This document shows, piece by piece, positions 7,918 to 16,607 of a stretch of 43,542 bases of DNA. Source of the stretch: DAIOGN01 sp036745245 (GTDB taxonomy: Bacteria > Zixibacteria > MSB-5A5 > JAUVRN01); assembly GCA_036745245.1 (NCBI GenBank), contig DAIOGN010000008.1, forward strand, positions 1 to 43,542, read 5' to 3'. Position 1 is the stretch's first letter. Each line of letters begins with the position of its first letter. The notes under the pieces were generated by a model. That model saw only the letters and a list, made by a program, of their open reading frames with translations. It made no database searches and was not told where the DNA came from. The position numbers and the translations under genes were made by a program.

Positions 7918-8352
7918 ATGCTCGACAAACAGGTGAACGCCCTGATCCCCACGGGCAGAGTGGATCACATCACGGCGGATCAAACGGTCCTGGAGGCCGT
8001 GCGTTACATGAAACAGGTTCGTCGCGGTGCAGTGCCCGTCATCTCGGGAACGCATCTCGTGGGCATGTTCTCGGAGCGGGATCTGATGCTTCGCGTGGTG
8101 CTGGCCGGCCTGGATCCTGCCCGCACACGCGTGGAAGAGGTGATGTCGCAGGAGTTGGTAGTCGCGGAGTCCACGGATCTGGCCCGGGACTGCCTGACGA
8201 AGATGAAGCAGATGCACTTCAGGCACCTCCCCGTGGTGGAGGAAGGAACCTTGGTGGGAATTCTCTCGCTGCGCGATCTCATGGAAGCCGAAGCGGAAGG
8301 ACGCGAGCGCGAAATCGAGATGCTCGACTATTTCGTTCGCTACGGAAGCTGA
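7918..8352 (+). CDS. CBS-domain pair protein
   Basis: A 144-residue protein made of two tandem CBS domains (about 8-60 and 72-130). The diagnostic stretches are VPVISGTHLVGMFSERDLM and LPVVEEGTLVGILSLRDLM, each giving the G-hydrophobic-hydrophobic-(S/T)-x-RD adenylate-binding turn. Stand-alone CBS pairs bind AMP, ATP or similar ligands and act as energy or redox sensors on partner proteins. The partner is unknown here. I choose ATG 7918 because GAGGAG lies eight bases upstream. A GTG at 7909 in the same frame overlaps that site. The gene is divergent from the peroxiredoxin, with about 105 bases between the starts. Confidence 0.88.
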   Translation: MLDKQVNALIPTGRVDHITADQTVLEAVRYMKQVRRGAVPVISGTHLVGMFSERDLMLRVVLAGLDPARTRVEEVMSQELVVAESTDLARDCLTKMKQMHFRHLPVVEEGTLVGILSLRDLMEAEAEGREREIEMLDYFVRYGS

Positions 8353-8514
8353 TACGCTATCGTGTAACTCGTTGTTGTGCAATATATTGCCGCCACACCT
8401 GGATTTCGAAAACAGGAGGGGAAGGAGATCTGTTCCTGAGGACCATGATTGAGCGGGCACATCCTCCCGTACCTCGACGTAGACTAATCCTCGCAGTGAT
8501 TTGGATTTTTTTTC

Positions 8515-8542
8515 TTGACAAGCTTTCCGAACTGTCTATATT
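8515..8542 (+). promoter_or_regulatory. Strong sigma-70-like promoter
   Basis: A perfect -35 TTGACA (8515-8520) is followed by 16 bases and a -10 TATATT (8537-8542) inside an AT-rich stretch that stands out from the surrounding GC-rich sequence. Initiation is expected near 8549. It is the best-looking vegetative promoter in the window and drives no nearby open frame. Confidence 0.7.
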
Positions 8543-8548
8543 GGCAAC

Positions 8549-9064
8549 GTGACTTCAAACCAACCTCTATCGGAGCCCCTGCTTTAGCCCACTGCCGACG
8601 TTTTGTAACCAACGTCAACGATTCAACGCAAGACAACTGAATAGCTTTAACTCTGCTCTGTGACGGTGCGTTGTGTTTGCACCTCTCACCGGAGCTCAAG
8701 GAGTCCGAAAGACCGTAAAGCGATCGTTTGGCACAGGCAGAATATCGCCTGAGTAGTGCCTGAACAAATTGCCTGAGGACGGGTTAGCGGGGACGCACAA
8801 AGCGGAACCGGTGCCGAGGACACACCGACTTCCGTGATACCTGTAGCAAGGCAACGTGGGGCACTCAGCGCCCGGTGTCTGGTCGCGGGAGCCAGCGGCG
8901 CTGAACGGTCGATGACGGCTCGGTTGTTGTCGGCCGGCCCCACTTTAAAATCGCACGGGGTTCGACCGACCCTTCGGGAGAGGGAGCTCGACTCGCTGAG
9001 CAGAGGAAGGACCCCGCTTCTTGTACGCCGCTTGACGCTCCAGGTCAGGCGGCGTATTGTTTTT
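8549..9064 (+). ncRNA. Candidate structured non-coding RNA or attenuator leader, about 510 nt
   Basis: The stretch runs from a strong promoter to a strong intrinsic terminator and contains no credible gene. Local hairpins are visible, for example GACGTT/AACGTC (8597-8602 with 8611-8616) and a two-part stem GGCAC-AGGC/GCCT-GTGCC (8730-8738 with 8747-8760, bulge 8751-8755). I looked for the conserved cores of RNase P RNA, tmRNA and SRP RNA and did not find them. The terminator ends only three bases before the ATG of the FAD/Fe-S dehydrogenase. The RNA could therefore be an independent sRNA or a long 5' leader that regulates that gene by termination. A 35-codon open frame (8445-8552, MIERAHPPVPRRRLILAVIW...) overlaps the promoter and may be chance. 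Confidence 0.5.
9024..9064 (+). terminator. Strong intrinsic terminator immediately before the FAD/Fe-S gene
   Basis: A 13-bp stem with one T-G pair (9024-9036 with 9044-9056, TACGCCGCTTGAC arm) closes a 7-nt loop and is followed by TTGTTTTT. The U-tract ends at 9064 and the dehydrogenase ATG is at 9067, so the hairpin occupies the place where a ribosome-binding site would be. Confidence 0.88.
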
Positions 9065-9066
9065 GT

Positions 9067-12003
9067 ATGATGGTCTCGCCGCTTACGGCGGATCAGGAGC
9101 GGCTCTTTCGAACCCTCGAGCGCCGCACCTCCGGCGAGATTCTCACCGACGCCACGACCCGTTATCTCTACAGCACCGACGCCAGCTACCACCTGATCGT
9201 CCCGGCCGCCGTGGCCCGGCCACGAACGGTAGAAGATCTGGCCGAACTGGCGGCGGGGCTCTTCGAGTTCAACGCCTCCCGCGAGCCGGAAGAACGCGTG
9301 GGGCTTATCATGCGCTCGGGGGGCACGTCGCTGGCGGGCGGCTCCATCGGTCGGGGCCTGGTGGTGGACGTCACGAAGTATTTTCACGACGTCCTGGACT
9401 TCAACCCGAAAGCGCGGCGGGTGCGTGTGCAGCCCGGTGTCACGTACGACGAGTTGCAGGCCACCGTAGCCCGCGCCGGGCTCATGTTTCCACCCAATCC
9501 CGCCTCCGGCATCGCCTGCGAGCTGGGCGGCATGTGGGCGAACAACGCCTCCGGCACGCGCCACGTGAAGTATGGCCCCACGCGCAACTGGGTACAGTCG
9601 ATTTCGGGTGTGACGGCTCGCGGCGAGCGCTTCAAGACAGGCGCCGTGCGTGCCACGGAGCACTGGCCGCCGATTTTCGCCGACCCGGTGCAGCAGGGCT
9701 GGGCCGACACCGTCTGGCCCCTCGTGCGCGACCACCAGGAAACGATTCGCAAGCACACTCCACGCACGAACAAGAACTCGTCAGGCTACGCGCTCGATCG
9801 ATTGTGGGACGGATCCATGTTCGACTTCACACAGGTTCTGGTGGGAAGCGAAGGAACCCTCGCACTGTTTTCCGAAGCCGAGCTGGCGCTTGCGCCCATT
9901 CTCCCGGCCCGCACGGTGGTGCTGCTCTTCTTCGAGTCGTGGGAACAGGCCGGCGCAGGCGTGGCGGAGGTGCTGCCGCTTGAGCCCGTGGCTGTGGAGA
10001 TGGTGGATCGGCATCTCCTGACCCTGGCGCGCCCGCGCAGCCAGCTCATCCGGGACCTGGTGCCCGAGGCCACGGAGGCCGCGCTCCTGGTGGAATTCGA
10101 GGCGGAGGCCACCGGGTCGTCAGAGGATCAAGCTGCGAAGGCGGTGGCGCGCGTCACGTCGGGTGCCGCGCCGCTGGCTTTCGCTCACCGTCTGGCCCGC
10201 GAGCCGCGCGATCAGGCCCGCCTGTGGGAAGTGCGGAAATCGGCGGCCATGATTGGACACCTGGCGGAGGGCCGGCGCAAACCGGTTCCGTTCATCGAAG
10301 ACTGCGTGGTGCGCGCCGAGGATCTGCCGGCGTACATCCGCGCGATCTCGAAGGTGTTCGAGAAGCACAAGGTGCACGTGGCTTACTGGGGACACGCGGG
10401 CAACGGCAACATCCACGTGCGGCCGGCCCTCGACCTGACGGATCCGGCCGATCTCGTCCTCATGCGCCGGATCACCGATGAAGTGTTCGCCATCGTGGAC
10501 AGTTTCGGCGGCTCCTATACGGCTGAGCACGGCGACGGCTACACTCACGCGCACAAGCTGAAAGCCAAATTCGGACCTCTGTATACGCTCTTCGAACGGG
10601 TGAAGGACACGTTCGATCCGCTCGGATACTTGAATCCCGACAAGATCATCACACAAAGGGCCGATCTGCTCACCGCCGACCTCCAGGCCGGACCCGAGAC
10701 GCGGCTGATCACCGACTCCGAGAATGGTATCGCGCGCGACCCGGTGGCCGTGACGCACGTGGAAAACTGTGTGGGCCTGGGCGTGTGCAAGGACTTCTGT
10801 CCCAGTTTCATTGGCACGCGCAACGAGCAGGATCTCACGCGCGGCCGCACACACGCCATTCGCGGCATGATGACCGGCGCCTTCGGCGACCCCGATCTCT
10901 ACCTGCGTACCCGGGAGTTTCGGGAACTGGGCGACACGTGCCTCAATTGCAAACGCTGCGCCCACCAGTGCCCGAGCCAGGTGGACGAGCCCAGGCATCT
11001 TCTCCTGGCGCGCCGGTACGTGGTGCAGAAGGACGGGATGCCCTTCGTGGATCGGCTCTTGTCTCACTACGAGTCCCTCGCTCCCTGGGGAGTGCGGTTT
11101 GCTCCGCTTGTAAACCGCCTGAACAAGCTGAGTGTGGTGCGACGCGTGCTCGAAGCCGGCCTCGGACTCGACCACAAACGAGCCTTTCCTGACTTCGCGA
11201 GCGTCACGCTCGATGACTGGTTCGCGGGCCGACCGCATCCCGCGACGGCCAGGCGCGGCGACGTGCTCTACTTCGCCGGCTGTTTCGCCCGCTACAACCA
11301 GCCGGAGTCGGTGGGGCGCAACACCGTGCTTCTGGCGGAGCGGTTGGGATATCGGGTGTCCTTGCCCGCCACCCGTTGCAGCGGACACGCGCTCGAAACG
11401 TACGGCGGCGACCTCGGTCCCTGGGCCCGGCACAACCTGGAGAAACTTGCGGGCGAGGCACCCATTCTCACCACGTGCTCCTCGTGCCGTCTGTCGCTGG
11501 TGAAGCAGTATCCGGAGTGGTTCGAAAGCGATCCGGTGTGGCACGAAAAGGCACTTCAGGTGGCTCGCCGGGTGGTGGACGCCTCCTGGTTCGGTGCCGC
11601 ACACCTTCCAACAGATGTGACAGCCGTGGCCTCGGCGTACCACGCCCCCTGTCATTCACTGCATCTGTCGGAGACCGGGCATCCGGGCGGCGAAGAGGCG
11701 TTGCGAAGGGTCACTCGCTACGTCGACATGAAACAAAGCTGCTCGGGCATGGGCGGAACGATGGGGTTCAAGCGGAAGCATCGCACCATCGCCGAGACCA
11801 ACGCCGAACTCATGATGAAGCACATGGACCACGTGCCCTCCGATCTCACGGTGTACACCGACTGTCCGTCGTGCCGCATGGCGTTGGACGAACGTTCGCA
11901 GCGACACACCGACCACCCCGTCAACGCCATTTACAAACTGGCGTCTGAAATATCGGCCGACCGCTTCGTCGAGCCTCAGTTCGATTCGGCCCCCCGGGCC
12001 TGA
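9067..12003 (+). CDS. Fused FAD-linked dehydrogenase / Fe-S / CCG-domain oxidoreductase (YdiJ-like)
   Basis: A 978-residue fusion. An FAD_binding_4 domain (about 40-220, with RSGGTSLAGGS at 83-93) is followed by an FAD-oxidase C domain (about 240-540). Next come two ferredoxin-like cysteine clusters (C-x6-C-x3-CP near 567 and C-x2-C-x2-C-x3-CP near 625). Last are two CCG (heterodisulfide-reductase-type) domains starting near 735 (AGCFARYNQ) and 858 (YHAPCHS), with CSGMGG and CPSC motifs. This is the architecture of E. coli YdiJ and of fused GlcD/GlcF or D-lactate/D-2-hydroxyacid dehydrogenases, which oxidise a 2-hydroxyacid and pass electrons through the Fe-S centres. The substrate cannot be told from sequence. 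The start is ATG 9067 or 9070. Conserved sequence begins within about ten residues, so a much later start is unlikely. No ribosome-binding site is visible, because a terminator hairpin occupies that place. Confidence 0.9.
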   Translation: MMVSPLTADQERLFRTLERRTSGEILTDATTRYLYSTDASYHLIVPAAVARPRTVEDLAELAAGLFEFNASREPEERVGLIMRSGGTSLAGGSIGRGLVVDVTKYFHDVLDFNPKARRVRVQPGVTYDELQATVARAGLMFPPNPASGIACELGGMWANNASGTRHVKYGPTRNWVQSISGVTARGERFKTGAVRATEHWPPIFADPVQQGWADTVWPLVRDHQETIRKHTPRTNKNSSGYALDRLWDGSMFDFTQVLVGSEGTLALFSEAELALAPILPARTVVLLFFESWEQAGAGVAEVLPLEPVAVEMVDRHLLTLARPRSQLIRDLVPEATEAALLVEFEAEATGSSEDQAAKAVARVTSGAAPLAFAHRLAREPRDQARLWEVRKSAAMIGHLAEGRRKPVPFIEDCVVRAEDLPAYIRAISKVFEKHKVHVAYWGHAGNGNIHVRPALDLTDPADLVLMRRITDEVFAIVDSFGGSYTAEHGDGYTHAHKLKAKFGPLYTLFERVKDTFDPLGYLNPDKIITQRADLLTADLQAGPETRLITDSENGIARDPVAVTHVENCVGLGVCKDFCPSFIGTRNEQDLTRGRTHAIRGMMTGAFGDPDLYLRTREFRELGDTCLNCKRCAHQCPSQVDEPRHLLLARRYVVQKDGMPFVDRLLSHYESLAPWGVRFAPLVNRLNKLSVVRRVLEAGLGLDHKRAFPDFASVTLDDWFAGRPHPATARRGDVLYFAGCFARYNQPESVGRNTVLLAERLGYRVSLPATRCSGHALETYGGDLGPWARHNLEKLAGEAPILTTCSSCRLSLVKQYPEWFESDPVWHEKALQVARRVVDASWFGAAHLPTDVTAVASAYHAPCHSLHLSETGHPGGEEALRRVTRYVDMKQSCSGMGGTMGFKRKHRTIAETNAELMMKHMDHVPSDLTVYTDCPSCRMALDERSQRHTDHPVNAIYKLASEISADRFVEPQFDSAPRA

Positions 12004-12115
12004 GTCGCTTTCATCAGTCTCCCCGGCGTTTTGACATAACGCCACAAGACATGCGGGTAACGGCTGCCTTTCGGAGCGCCGATACCTGAATGAGCGTTCT
12101 GCGCCCAGTTCCGCC

Positions 12116-14545
12116 ATGACCGAGACCGCACGTTCCTCCGTAGCCTGGCTGTATGCCGCCCCCGGCGCCTCCGAATGCCTGTCGGACGGCCTCGCCTGCG
12201 ATCTGGTGCTGATCGCAGAGTGCGTGGACGGGGGCCTGAAGACACTGTGGGCCAGCGACCGTGATCGTCAGGCGGAGCTGCCCGAGAATGCGCTGCGTGT
12301 CATCGTGGACCAGGTGAAAGAAGCGCGTTCTCCGCTGTGCCTCCCCAACTGGGACGGAGAGGGCTCTCTTTTGGCCGTCCCGCTCCTCGGTTTGCCGGAT
12401 GACCCGGGCGTGGCGCTGGTGGCGCACTGGAGTTCTTGTCGCGCACTCGTGAACCAGGATGTGCGCTTTGTTACCAACATCGCTGCCTTGCTTTCGGAGG
12501 CAGGCCAGGGCGCCTGGCTGCGCGACAAACTGTTCCAGCCCGTGCAGGGCGACGAAACCGGAAGAAGTCGCCGTTCCCGCGAGCGCGCCATCTGTCTCGA
12601 AACACTGAACTTTATTTCCGAATCGGCGCGCGAAGGCAGGCTGTTCAACGAAATCGCCGCAGAGTCCATGCGCCGGCTGGCGGCCGGACTGGAGGCGGAG
12701 TTTGGCGCTCTCTACTTCGGGCTCGACGGGTCCTGGATCCTCGTGGCACACGCCGGGTTCGATGACCAGTTTCCCATCGCTGCGGGCTTCCTGCCGGCGA
12801 ACCTTCTTTCATGGACTACTGCGGCCGAACCGGCCTTCGATTTCGACATCGGTGAGCCACTGGCGGGGCTGTTCGCCCTGGCCGGCATCGCCTCCTGGGC
12901 CGTCCTGCCAATGTTTGAAGAAGGGCTGGTAAGAGGCGGCATGCTCCTGGCCAGCCGCGAGCAAGGTCGCTTCACTGCGGAACTGGTCGACCTTCTGGCC
13001 CGCATCTCGAGGCAACTGCAGGCCTCCATGTTGCAGGCACGCCTCTCGCGCGACCTGTCCGAGCAGGCAGCGGATCTTAAGGCGGTGATCGGATCCCTCT
13101 CCGATGCGCTGATTGAAGTGACGGCCGATCGGTACGTGATGCAGGCCAATGCTGCGGCGGTCGAACTATTGGGGGTCTCGGTCGGCGGACGTCGCGTGGA
13201 CGACTGGCAGGCCCTGGTGCCGCTCTTCGATCTGCACCGCGAGGAACCGGCGGGGACGGCGCATCCGATCGTGCTGGCCTTGAGACAGGCCGCGCCACAG
13301 AAGGCCTCGCAATGGCGCCTAGTGCGCGGCGATCGAACGGTGTACGTGTCGGCCACCGCGGCACCCATCATGGACGAAGCGCAGACGCGCGTGCGCGCCG
13401 CCGTTCTGGTGCTGCGGGACATCACCGAGCAACGCGCCGCCGAGCAGAAGCTGCTCTCCGCCGAAAAGAAGGCATCCCTTACGAGCCTGGCGGCGGGCGT
13501 GGCCCATGAATTCAAGAACTACCTGGGCGGGATCCTCGGCAATGCCAGCCTCGCGCTCCAGGCCTCCGGCAATCCCGCCGTGGTGAATTCGGCCATGCAG
13601 CGCATTCTCGACATCGGCGCCCGGGCCAACCAGACGGCCCTGTCGCTGCACTCGTTCGTGGGCGACTCCAGGGAAGGACCGGACGTTCTGGAACTGGGAC
13701 ACCTTCTGCGCGAGGTCACGTGTCTCTTCGAGCAGCGAGCCCTTCAGCAAAACGTCACCGTGATTTCAGATATCGAACTGGACGTGTGCGTGGACGGTGT
13801 GGCCTCTCGCCTTCGTCAGGTGGTGCTCAACATCCTCGAAAATGCCCTGGATGCCATGCCCGACGGCGGACGGCTGGATATCAAGCTGTCCGGCGATAGC
13901 GTTCGTGCCACGCTGATCGTGCGCGACAACGGATCCGGCATTCCAGCGGAGAGCCTCAGCCGCGTGTTCGACCCGTTCTTCTCCACCAAGGGTGTGTGGG
14001 GGGGAGAGGCGGGCGCAGGCAATGGACTGGGACTCACGACGAGCGCCAACTATGTCCGCGCGATGAAGGGCGACATCGACCTCGACAGCGCCCCGGGTCA
14101 GGGAACGGTGGTGCGCATCGTGTTGCCGCGCGTGCATCGCAGCCAGCCGGCGGTCGTTTCGTCGGCCCACCTGCCGCGGACCGCCATGATCCTGGAATGC
14201 GACGAGGCAGCGCGGGACATACTCTGCCGCGTACTGGCGGCGGAACAATGGCAGGTGACTGTGGTGGCCGACGCAGGGGAACTGCAGGCGCAGCTCGCGC
14301 GTGGCGTGCCCACGCTCGCCTTCGTCGACGCCTTGATGCCGGGGAAACTCAATTTCGTCCGGGCCTTCGATGTCCTCAAGGCCGGTTCGTCCGATTGCAG
14401 GGTGGTGGTGACCACCGGCACAGCCACCGACTATCAGCTCGCCGAATACATTCGGGCCGCGTCCGCTCGTCTGATCAAGCCGTTCACCGAACCACAGGTA
14501 CGAGAGTTTCTCGCGGGACGCCGCGAATCGACGCTTCCGGCTTGA
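12116..14545 (+). CDS. Hybrid sensor histidine kinase (GAF-like, PAS, HisKA, HATPase, REC)
   Basis: An 809-residue soluble kinase with no transmembrane segment. Two GAF-like sensory regions (about 10-135 and 155-305) precede a PAS-like region (about 320-440, ending VLRDITEQRAAEQKL). The dimerisation and phosphoacceptor helix has the H-box AAGVAHEFKNYLGGI with H464. The ATP-binding domain shows the N-box NILENALDAM (572-581), G1 DNGSGI, F-box FDPFFSTK and G2 GNGLGL. A C-terminal receiver (about 688-800) has the acidic pair D696/E697, phosphoacceptor D738, a Thr near 766 and K788, all the expected residues. A complete receiver suggests autoregulation or a phosphorelay. No cognate response-regulator gene is adjacent, so the output is unknown. 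ATG 12116 is used; the 112 bases upstream hold a TTGACA at 12031 without a good -10. Confidence 0.9.
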   Translation: MTETARSSVAWLYAAPGASECLSDGLACDLVLIAECVDGGLKTLWASDRDRQAELPENALRVIVDQVKEARSPLCLPNWDGEGSLLAVPLLGLPDDPGVALVAHWSSCRALVNQDVRFVTNIAALLSEAGQGAWLRDKLFQPVQGDETGRSRRSRERAICLETLNFISESAREGRLFNEIAAESMRRLAAGLEAEFGALYFGLDGSWILVAHAGFDDQFPIAAGFLPANLLSWTTAAEPAFDFDIGEPLAGLFALAGIASWAVLPMFEEGLVRGGMLLASREQGRFTAELVDLLARISRQLQASMLQARLSRDLSEQAADLKAVIGSLSDALIEVTADRYVMQANAAAVELLGVSVGGRRVDDWQALVPLFDLHREEPAGTAHPIVLALRQAAPQKASQWRLVRGDRTVYVSATAAPIMDEAQTRVRAAVLVLRDITEQRAAEQKLLSAEKKASLTSLAAGVAHEFKNYLGGILGNASLALQASGNPAVVNSAMQRILDIGARANQTALSLHSFVGDSREGPDVLELGHLLREVTCLFEQRALQQNVTVISDIELDVCVDGVASRLRQVVLNILENALDAMPDGGRLDIKLSGDSVRATLIVRDNGSGIPAESLSRVFDPFFSTKGVWGGEAGAGNGLGLTTSANYVRAMKGDIDLDSAPGQGTVVRIVLPRVHRSQPAVVSSAHLPRTAMILECDEAARDILCRVLAAEQWQVTVVADAGELQAQLARGVPTLAFVDALMPGKLNFVRAFDVLKAGSSDCRVVVTTGTATDYQLAEYIRAASARLIKPFTEPQVREFLAGRRESTLPA

Positions 14546-14668
14546 CGCTGTCTCGGGCGGCGCCTATCGTGGCTTCGCCCATGGTTCACCTCCCCATCGC
14601 TCGTGTTCCCCGCCCTTCGGCCTCAGGACCTCACCGGAAGGGGTTCGTTTCGCCTCCAGGAGCGTGAC

Positions 14669-14938
14669 ATGGCGCTTCTTCTGGTGGCCTTCGGAGCCAT
14701 CCTGCTCTGGTTCATCATCGCGCCCTTCCTGAAACCGTCGCCCACCAGTTCGCCGCAGGAGTTTGATCCACGGGTCACTTGTTCCGTGTGCGATGAACTG
14801 CGCGATCCGGATCTTGTGATCGAGCGCGAGTTCGGCGCGGGGCGGTTTCATTACATCTGCGGATCCTGCCTGGCCAGCATGACGCAGGACTTCGAGTCGA
14901 AGCACGGCCGGCCACCTCAGGCATCGCAGGGCACCTGA
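14669..14938 (+). CDS. Small membrane protein with C-terminal zinc ribbon
   Basis: An 89-residue protein from ATG 14669, with ribosome-binding site CCAGGAG six to seven bases upstream. The open frame extends to 14603, but that part has no hydrophobic start. An N-terminal transmembrane helix (about 2-18, ALLLVAFGAILLWFII) is followed by a short Pro/Ser linker. A treble-clef-like pair CSVC...CGSC is separated by about 23 residues. It probably sits in the inner membrane with a cytosolic zinc site. The PolX gene begins four bases after its stop, so the two are likely co-transcribed. I recognise no family. Confidence 0.65.
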   Translation: MALLLVAFGAILLWFIIAPFLKPSPTSSPQEFDPRVTCSVCDELRDPDLVIEREFGAGRFHYICGSCLASMTQDFESKHGRPPQASQGT

Positions 14939-14942
14939 CTCC

Positions 14943-16607
14943 ATGGAAAACGCACAGGCCTCCGAGAAGCTGCTTCTGTTCGGGGATCTCCTCGAGCTGT
15001 CGGAAGACAATCCCTTTCGTGCACGTGCCTATCACAACGCGGCACGTTCCGTTTCCGGATTGCCACAGCCGTTCGGGAAGCTTTTGGCCTCGGGCGAGAT
15101 TACCGGCGTTCCCGGCATCGGCAAGGGCGTGGCCGCCACCCTGAAGGAACTGCACGACACGGGCAGTTTTGCGGAGCTGAACACATTGCTGGAACGCATT
15201 CCGGCGGGCGTGCTGGAGATGCGTCGCGTGCCGGGATTGGGAGCCAAGAAACTGCGTGCGCTGTACCGGGAGTCGGGGATACGATCGCTCGAGGAACTGG
15301 AGAAAGTGTGCCAGGACGGCACGCTGGAAGCCATGCCCGGCTACGGCGCCAAGTCGGTGGCCAAAATCCTCGACGGCATTCACCAAGTGCGGAGTTTCAT
15401 CGGGCAGTGGCGCCGGCCGCGGGCGCTTTCGGTGTCGCAGTCGGTGGCGGAATTATTGTCTGCCTGCGACGGCGTGAAATCGGTTGAACCGGCGGGTGCG
15501 TTGCGACGGAACCTGGAAACCGTGGCGGAATTGGTGTGGGTGGTCACGGGGTCGTGCCCCGCGAAGTCGCTGCTCCCCAGGGTTGCCGAATCTGAGCTTG
15601 TGCATTCAGGCGAGCTGATCGGAAACGACCGGGTCCGTCTACGCCTGATCGAAGGGCTGACAGGTGAGCTTGTATGCGCCCGCCCGGAATCTGCGGGCAG
15701 CGCATTGCTTGCCGCCACAGGACCAGAACCGTATGTGAAATTCGTCCGCCAGAAGGCCGGAGGTGACTTCGCCTCGGAGGAGGAGTGTCTGGCGCAAGCT
15801 GGTCTCCCGTGGCTGCCACCGGAGTGCCGCGATGTGGAAGCGTTCTGGAAGGACGGGGCACCGGCCGACCTGATTACAATGGCGCATCTGCGCGGAGTGT
15901 TGCACTGCCACAGCACCTACTCCGACGGAAAAGCCAGCCTCCGGGACATGGTAGCGGCCGCAGCGGAACGCGGACTCACCTACTTCGGCATTTGCGACCA
16001 CAGCCAGAGCGCGGCCTACGCGGGCGGACTGTCTGTCGAACGGATTCGCGAACAGCACAAGGAAGTGGAAGCGCTCAATCAGGAGTACGCAGGGCGGCTG
16101 CGGATCTTTCGGGGTATCGAATCCGACATCCTCGTCGACGGCTCGCTGGATTACCCCGAGGACGTGCTGTCGCAATTCGATTTCGTGGTGGCGTCGGTTC
16201 ATTCGGGATTGGACATGGACGAGGAGACGGCCACCGAGCGCGTGTGCCGAGCCGTTCGCAATCCGTACACCACCATTCTGGGACATCCTACCGGACGACT
16301 GCTTCTGATGCGACGCGGATTCCCGTTGAACTGGGAGAAGGTGGTGGCCGCGGCCAGGGAGTCGGGTACGATCATCGAACTCAACGGCAATCCAAGGCGG
16401 CTCGACGTGGACTGGCGGCACCTGCCCCTGGTGTTTGATGCGGGCCTGAGGATTTCCATCAACCCCGACGCCCACACACAGGCGGGGATCGACGACATGC
16501 AGCACGGCGTGGCCGTGGCCCGCAAAGTGGGCACCCAGCCCGCGCAGGTGCTCAACTGCCTGGGAGCCGAGGACATTGCCCGGTACTTCAAAGAAGCCCG
16601 CGGCTAA
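14943..16607 (+). CDS. polX: PolX-family protein with degenerate polymerase site and intact PHP domain
   Basis: A 554-residue bacterial/archaeal-type PolX. The N-terminal helix-hairpin-helix DNA-binding region (about 1-150) contains ITGVPGIGKGVAATLKEL and VPGLGAKKLRALY. The polymerase palm (about 155-300) should contain GS-x-RR and a GDID-type metal motif. Here it reads GALRR (185-189) and ETVAELVWVV (AELV at 195-198), so the catalytic aspartates are missing. The C-terminal PHP domain (about 315-550) keeps its metal ligands: HCHSTYSDG (H321, H323, D328), CDHS (H353), E393, SVHS (H420), GHPTG (H448) and NPDAH (D509, H511). I infer a DNA-binding PHP exonuclease or phosphoesterase that no longer polymerises, as reported for noncanonical PolX proteins. 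It overlaps endonuclease III by about 30 bases, supporting a base-excision-repair link. Confidence 0.9.
   Translation: MENAQASEKLLLFGDLLELSEDNPFRARAYHNAARSVSGLPQPFGKLLASGEITGVPGIGKGVAATLKELHDTGSFAELNTLLERIPAGVLEMRRVPGLGAKKLRALYRESGIRSLEELEKVCQDGTLEAMPGYGAKSVAKILDGIHQVRSFIGQWRRPRALSVSQSVAELLSACDGVKSVEPAGALRRNLETVAELVWVVTGSCPAKSLLPRVAESELVHSGELIGNDRVRLRLIEGLTGELVCARPESAGSALLAATGPEPYVKFVRQKAGGDFASEEECLAQAGLPWLPPECRDVEAFWKDGAPADLITMAHLRGVLHCHSTYSDGKASLRDMVAAAAERGLTYFGICDHSQSAAYAGGLSVERIREQHKEVEALNQEYAGRLRIFRGIESDILVDGSLDYPEDVLSQFDFVVASVHSGLDMDEETATERVCRAVRNPYTTILGHPTGRLLLMRRGFPLNWEKVVAAARESGTIIELNGNPRRLDVDWRHLPLVFDAGLRISINPDAHTQAGIDDMQHGVAVARKVGTQPAQVLNCLGAEDIARYFKEARG

Noticed and set aside
8445..8552. 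35-codon frame with a hydrophobic stretch (RLILAVIWIFFLDKL) before the candidate ncRNA
   Set aside because: It overlaps the strong promoter and has only a weak ribosome-binding site; probably chance from the T-rich promoter.
8549..9064. RNase P RNA, tmRNA or SRP RNA
   Set aside because: Resemblances such as GAGGAAGGACC near 9003 and GGTTCGACC near 8957 occur without the required order or pairing partners.
12031..12060. TTGACA as a promoter of the hybrid kinase
   Set aside because: No acceptable -10 at 16-18 bases.
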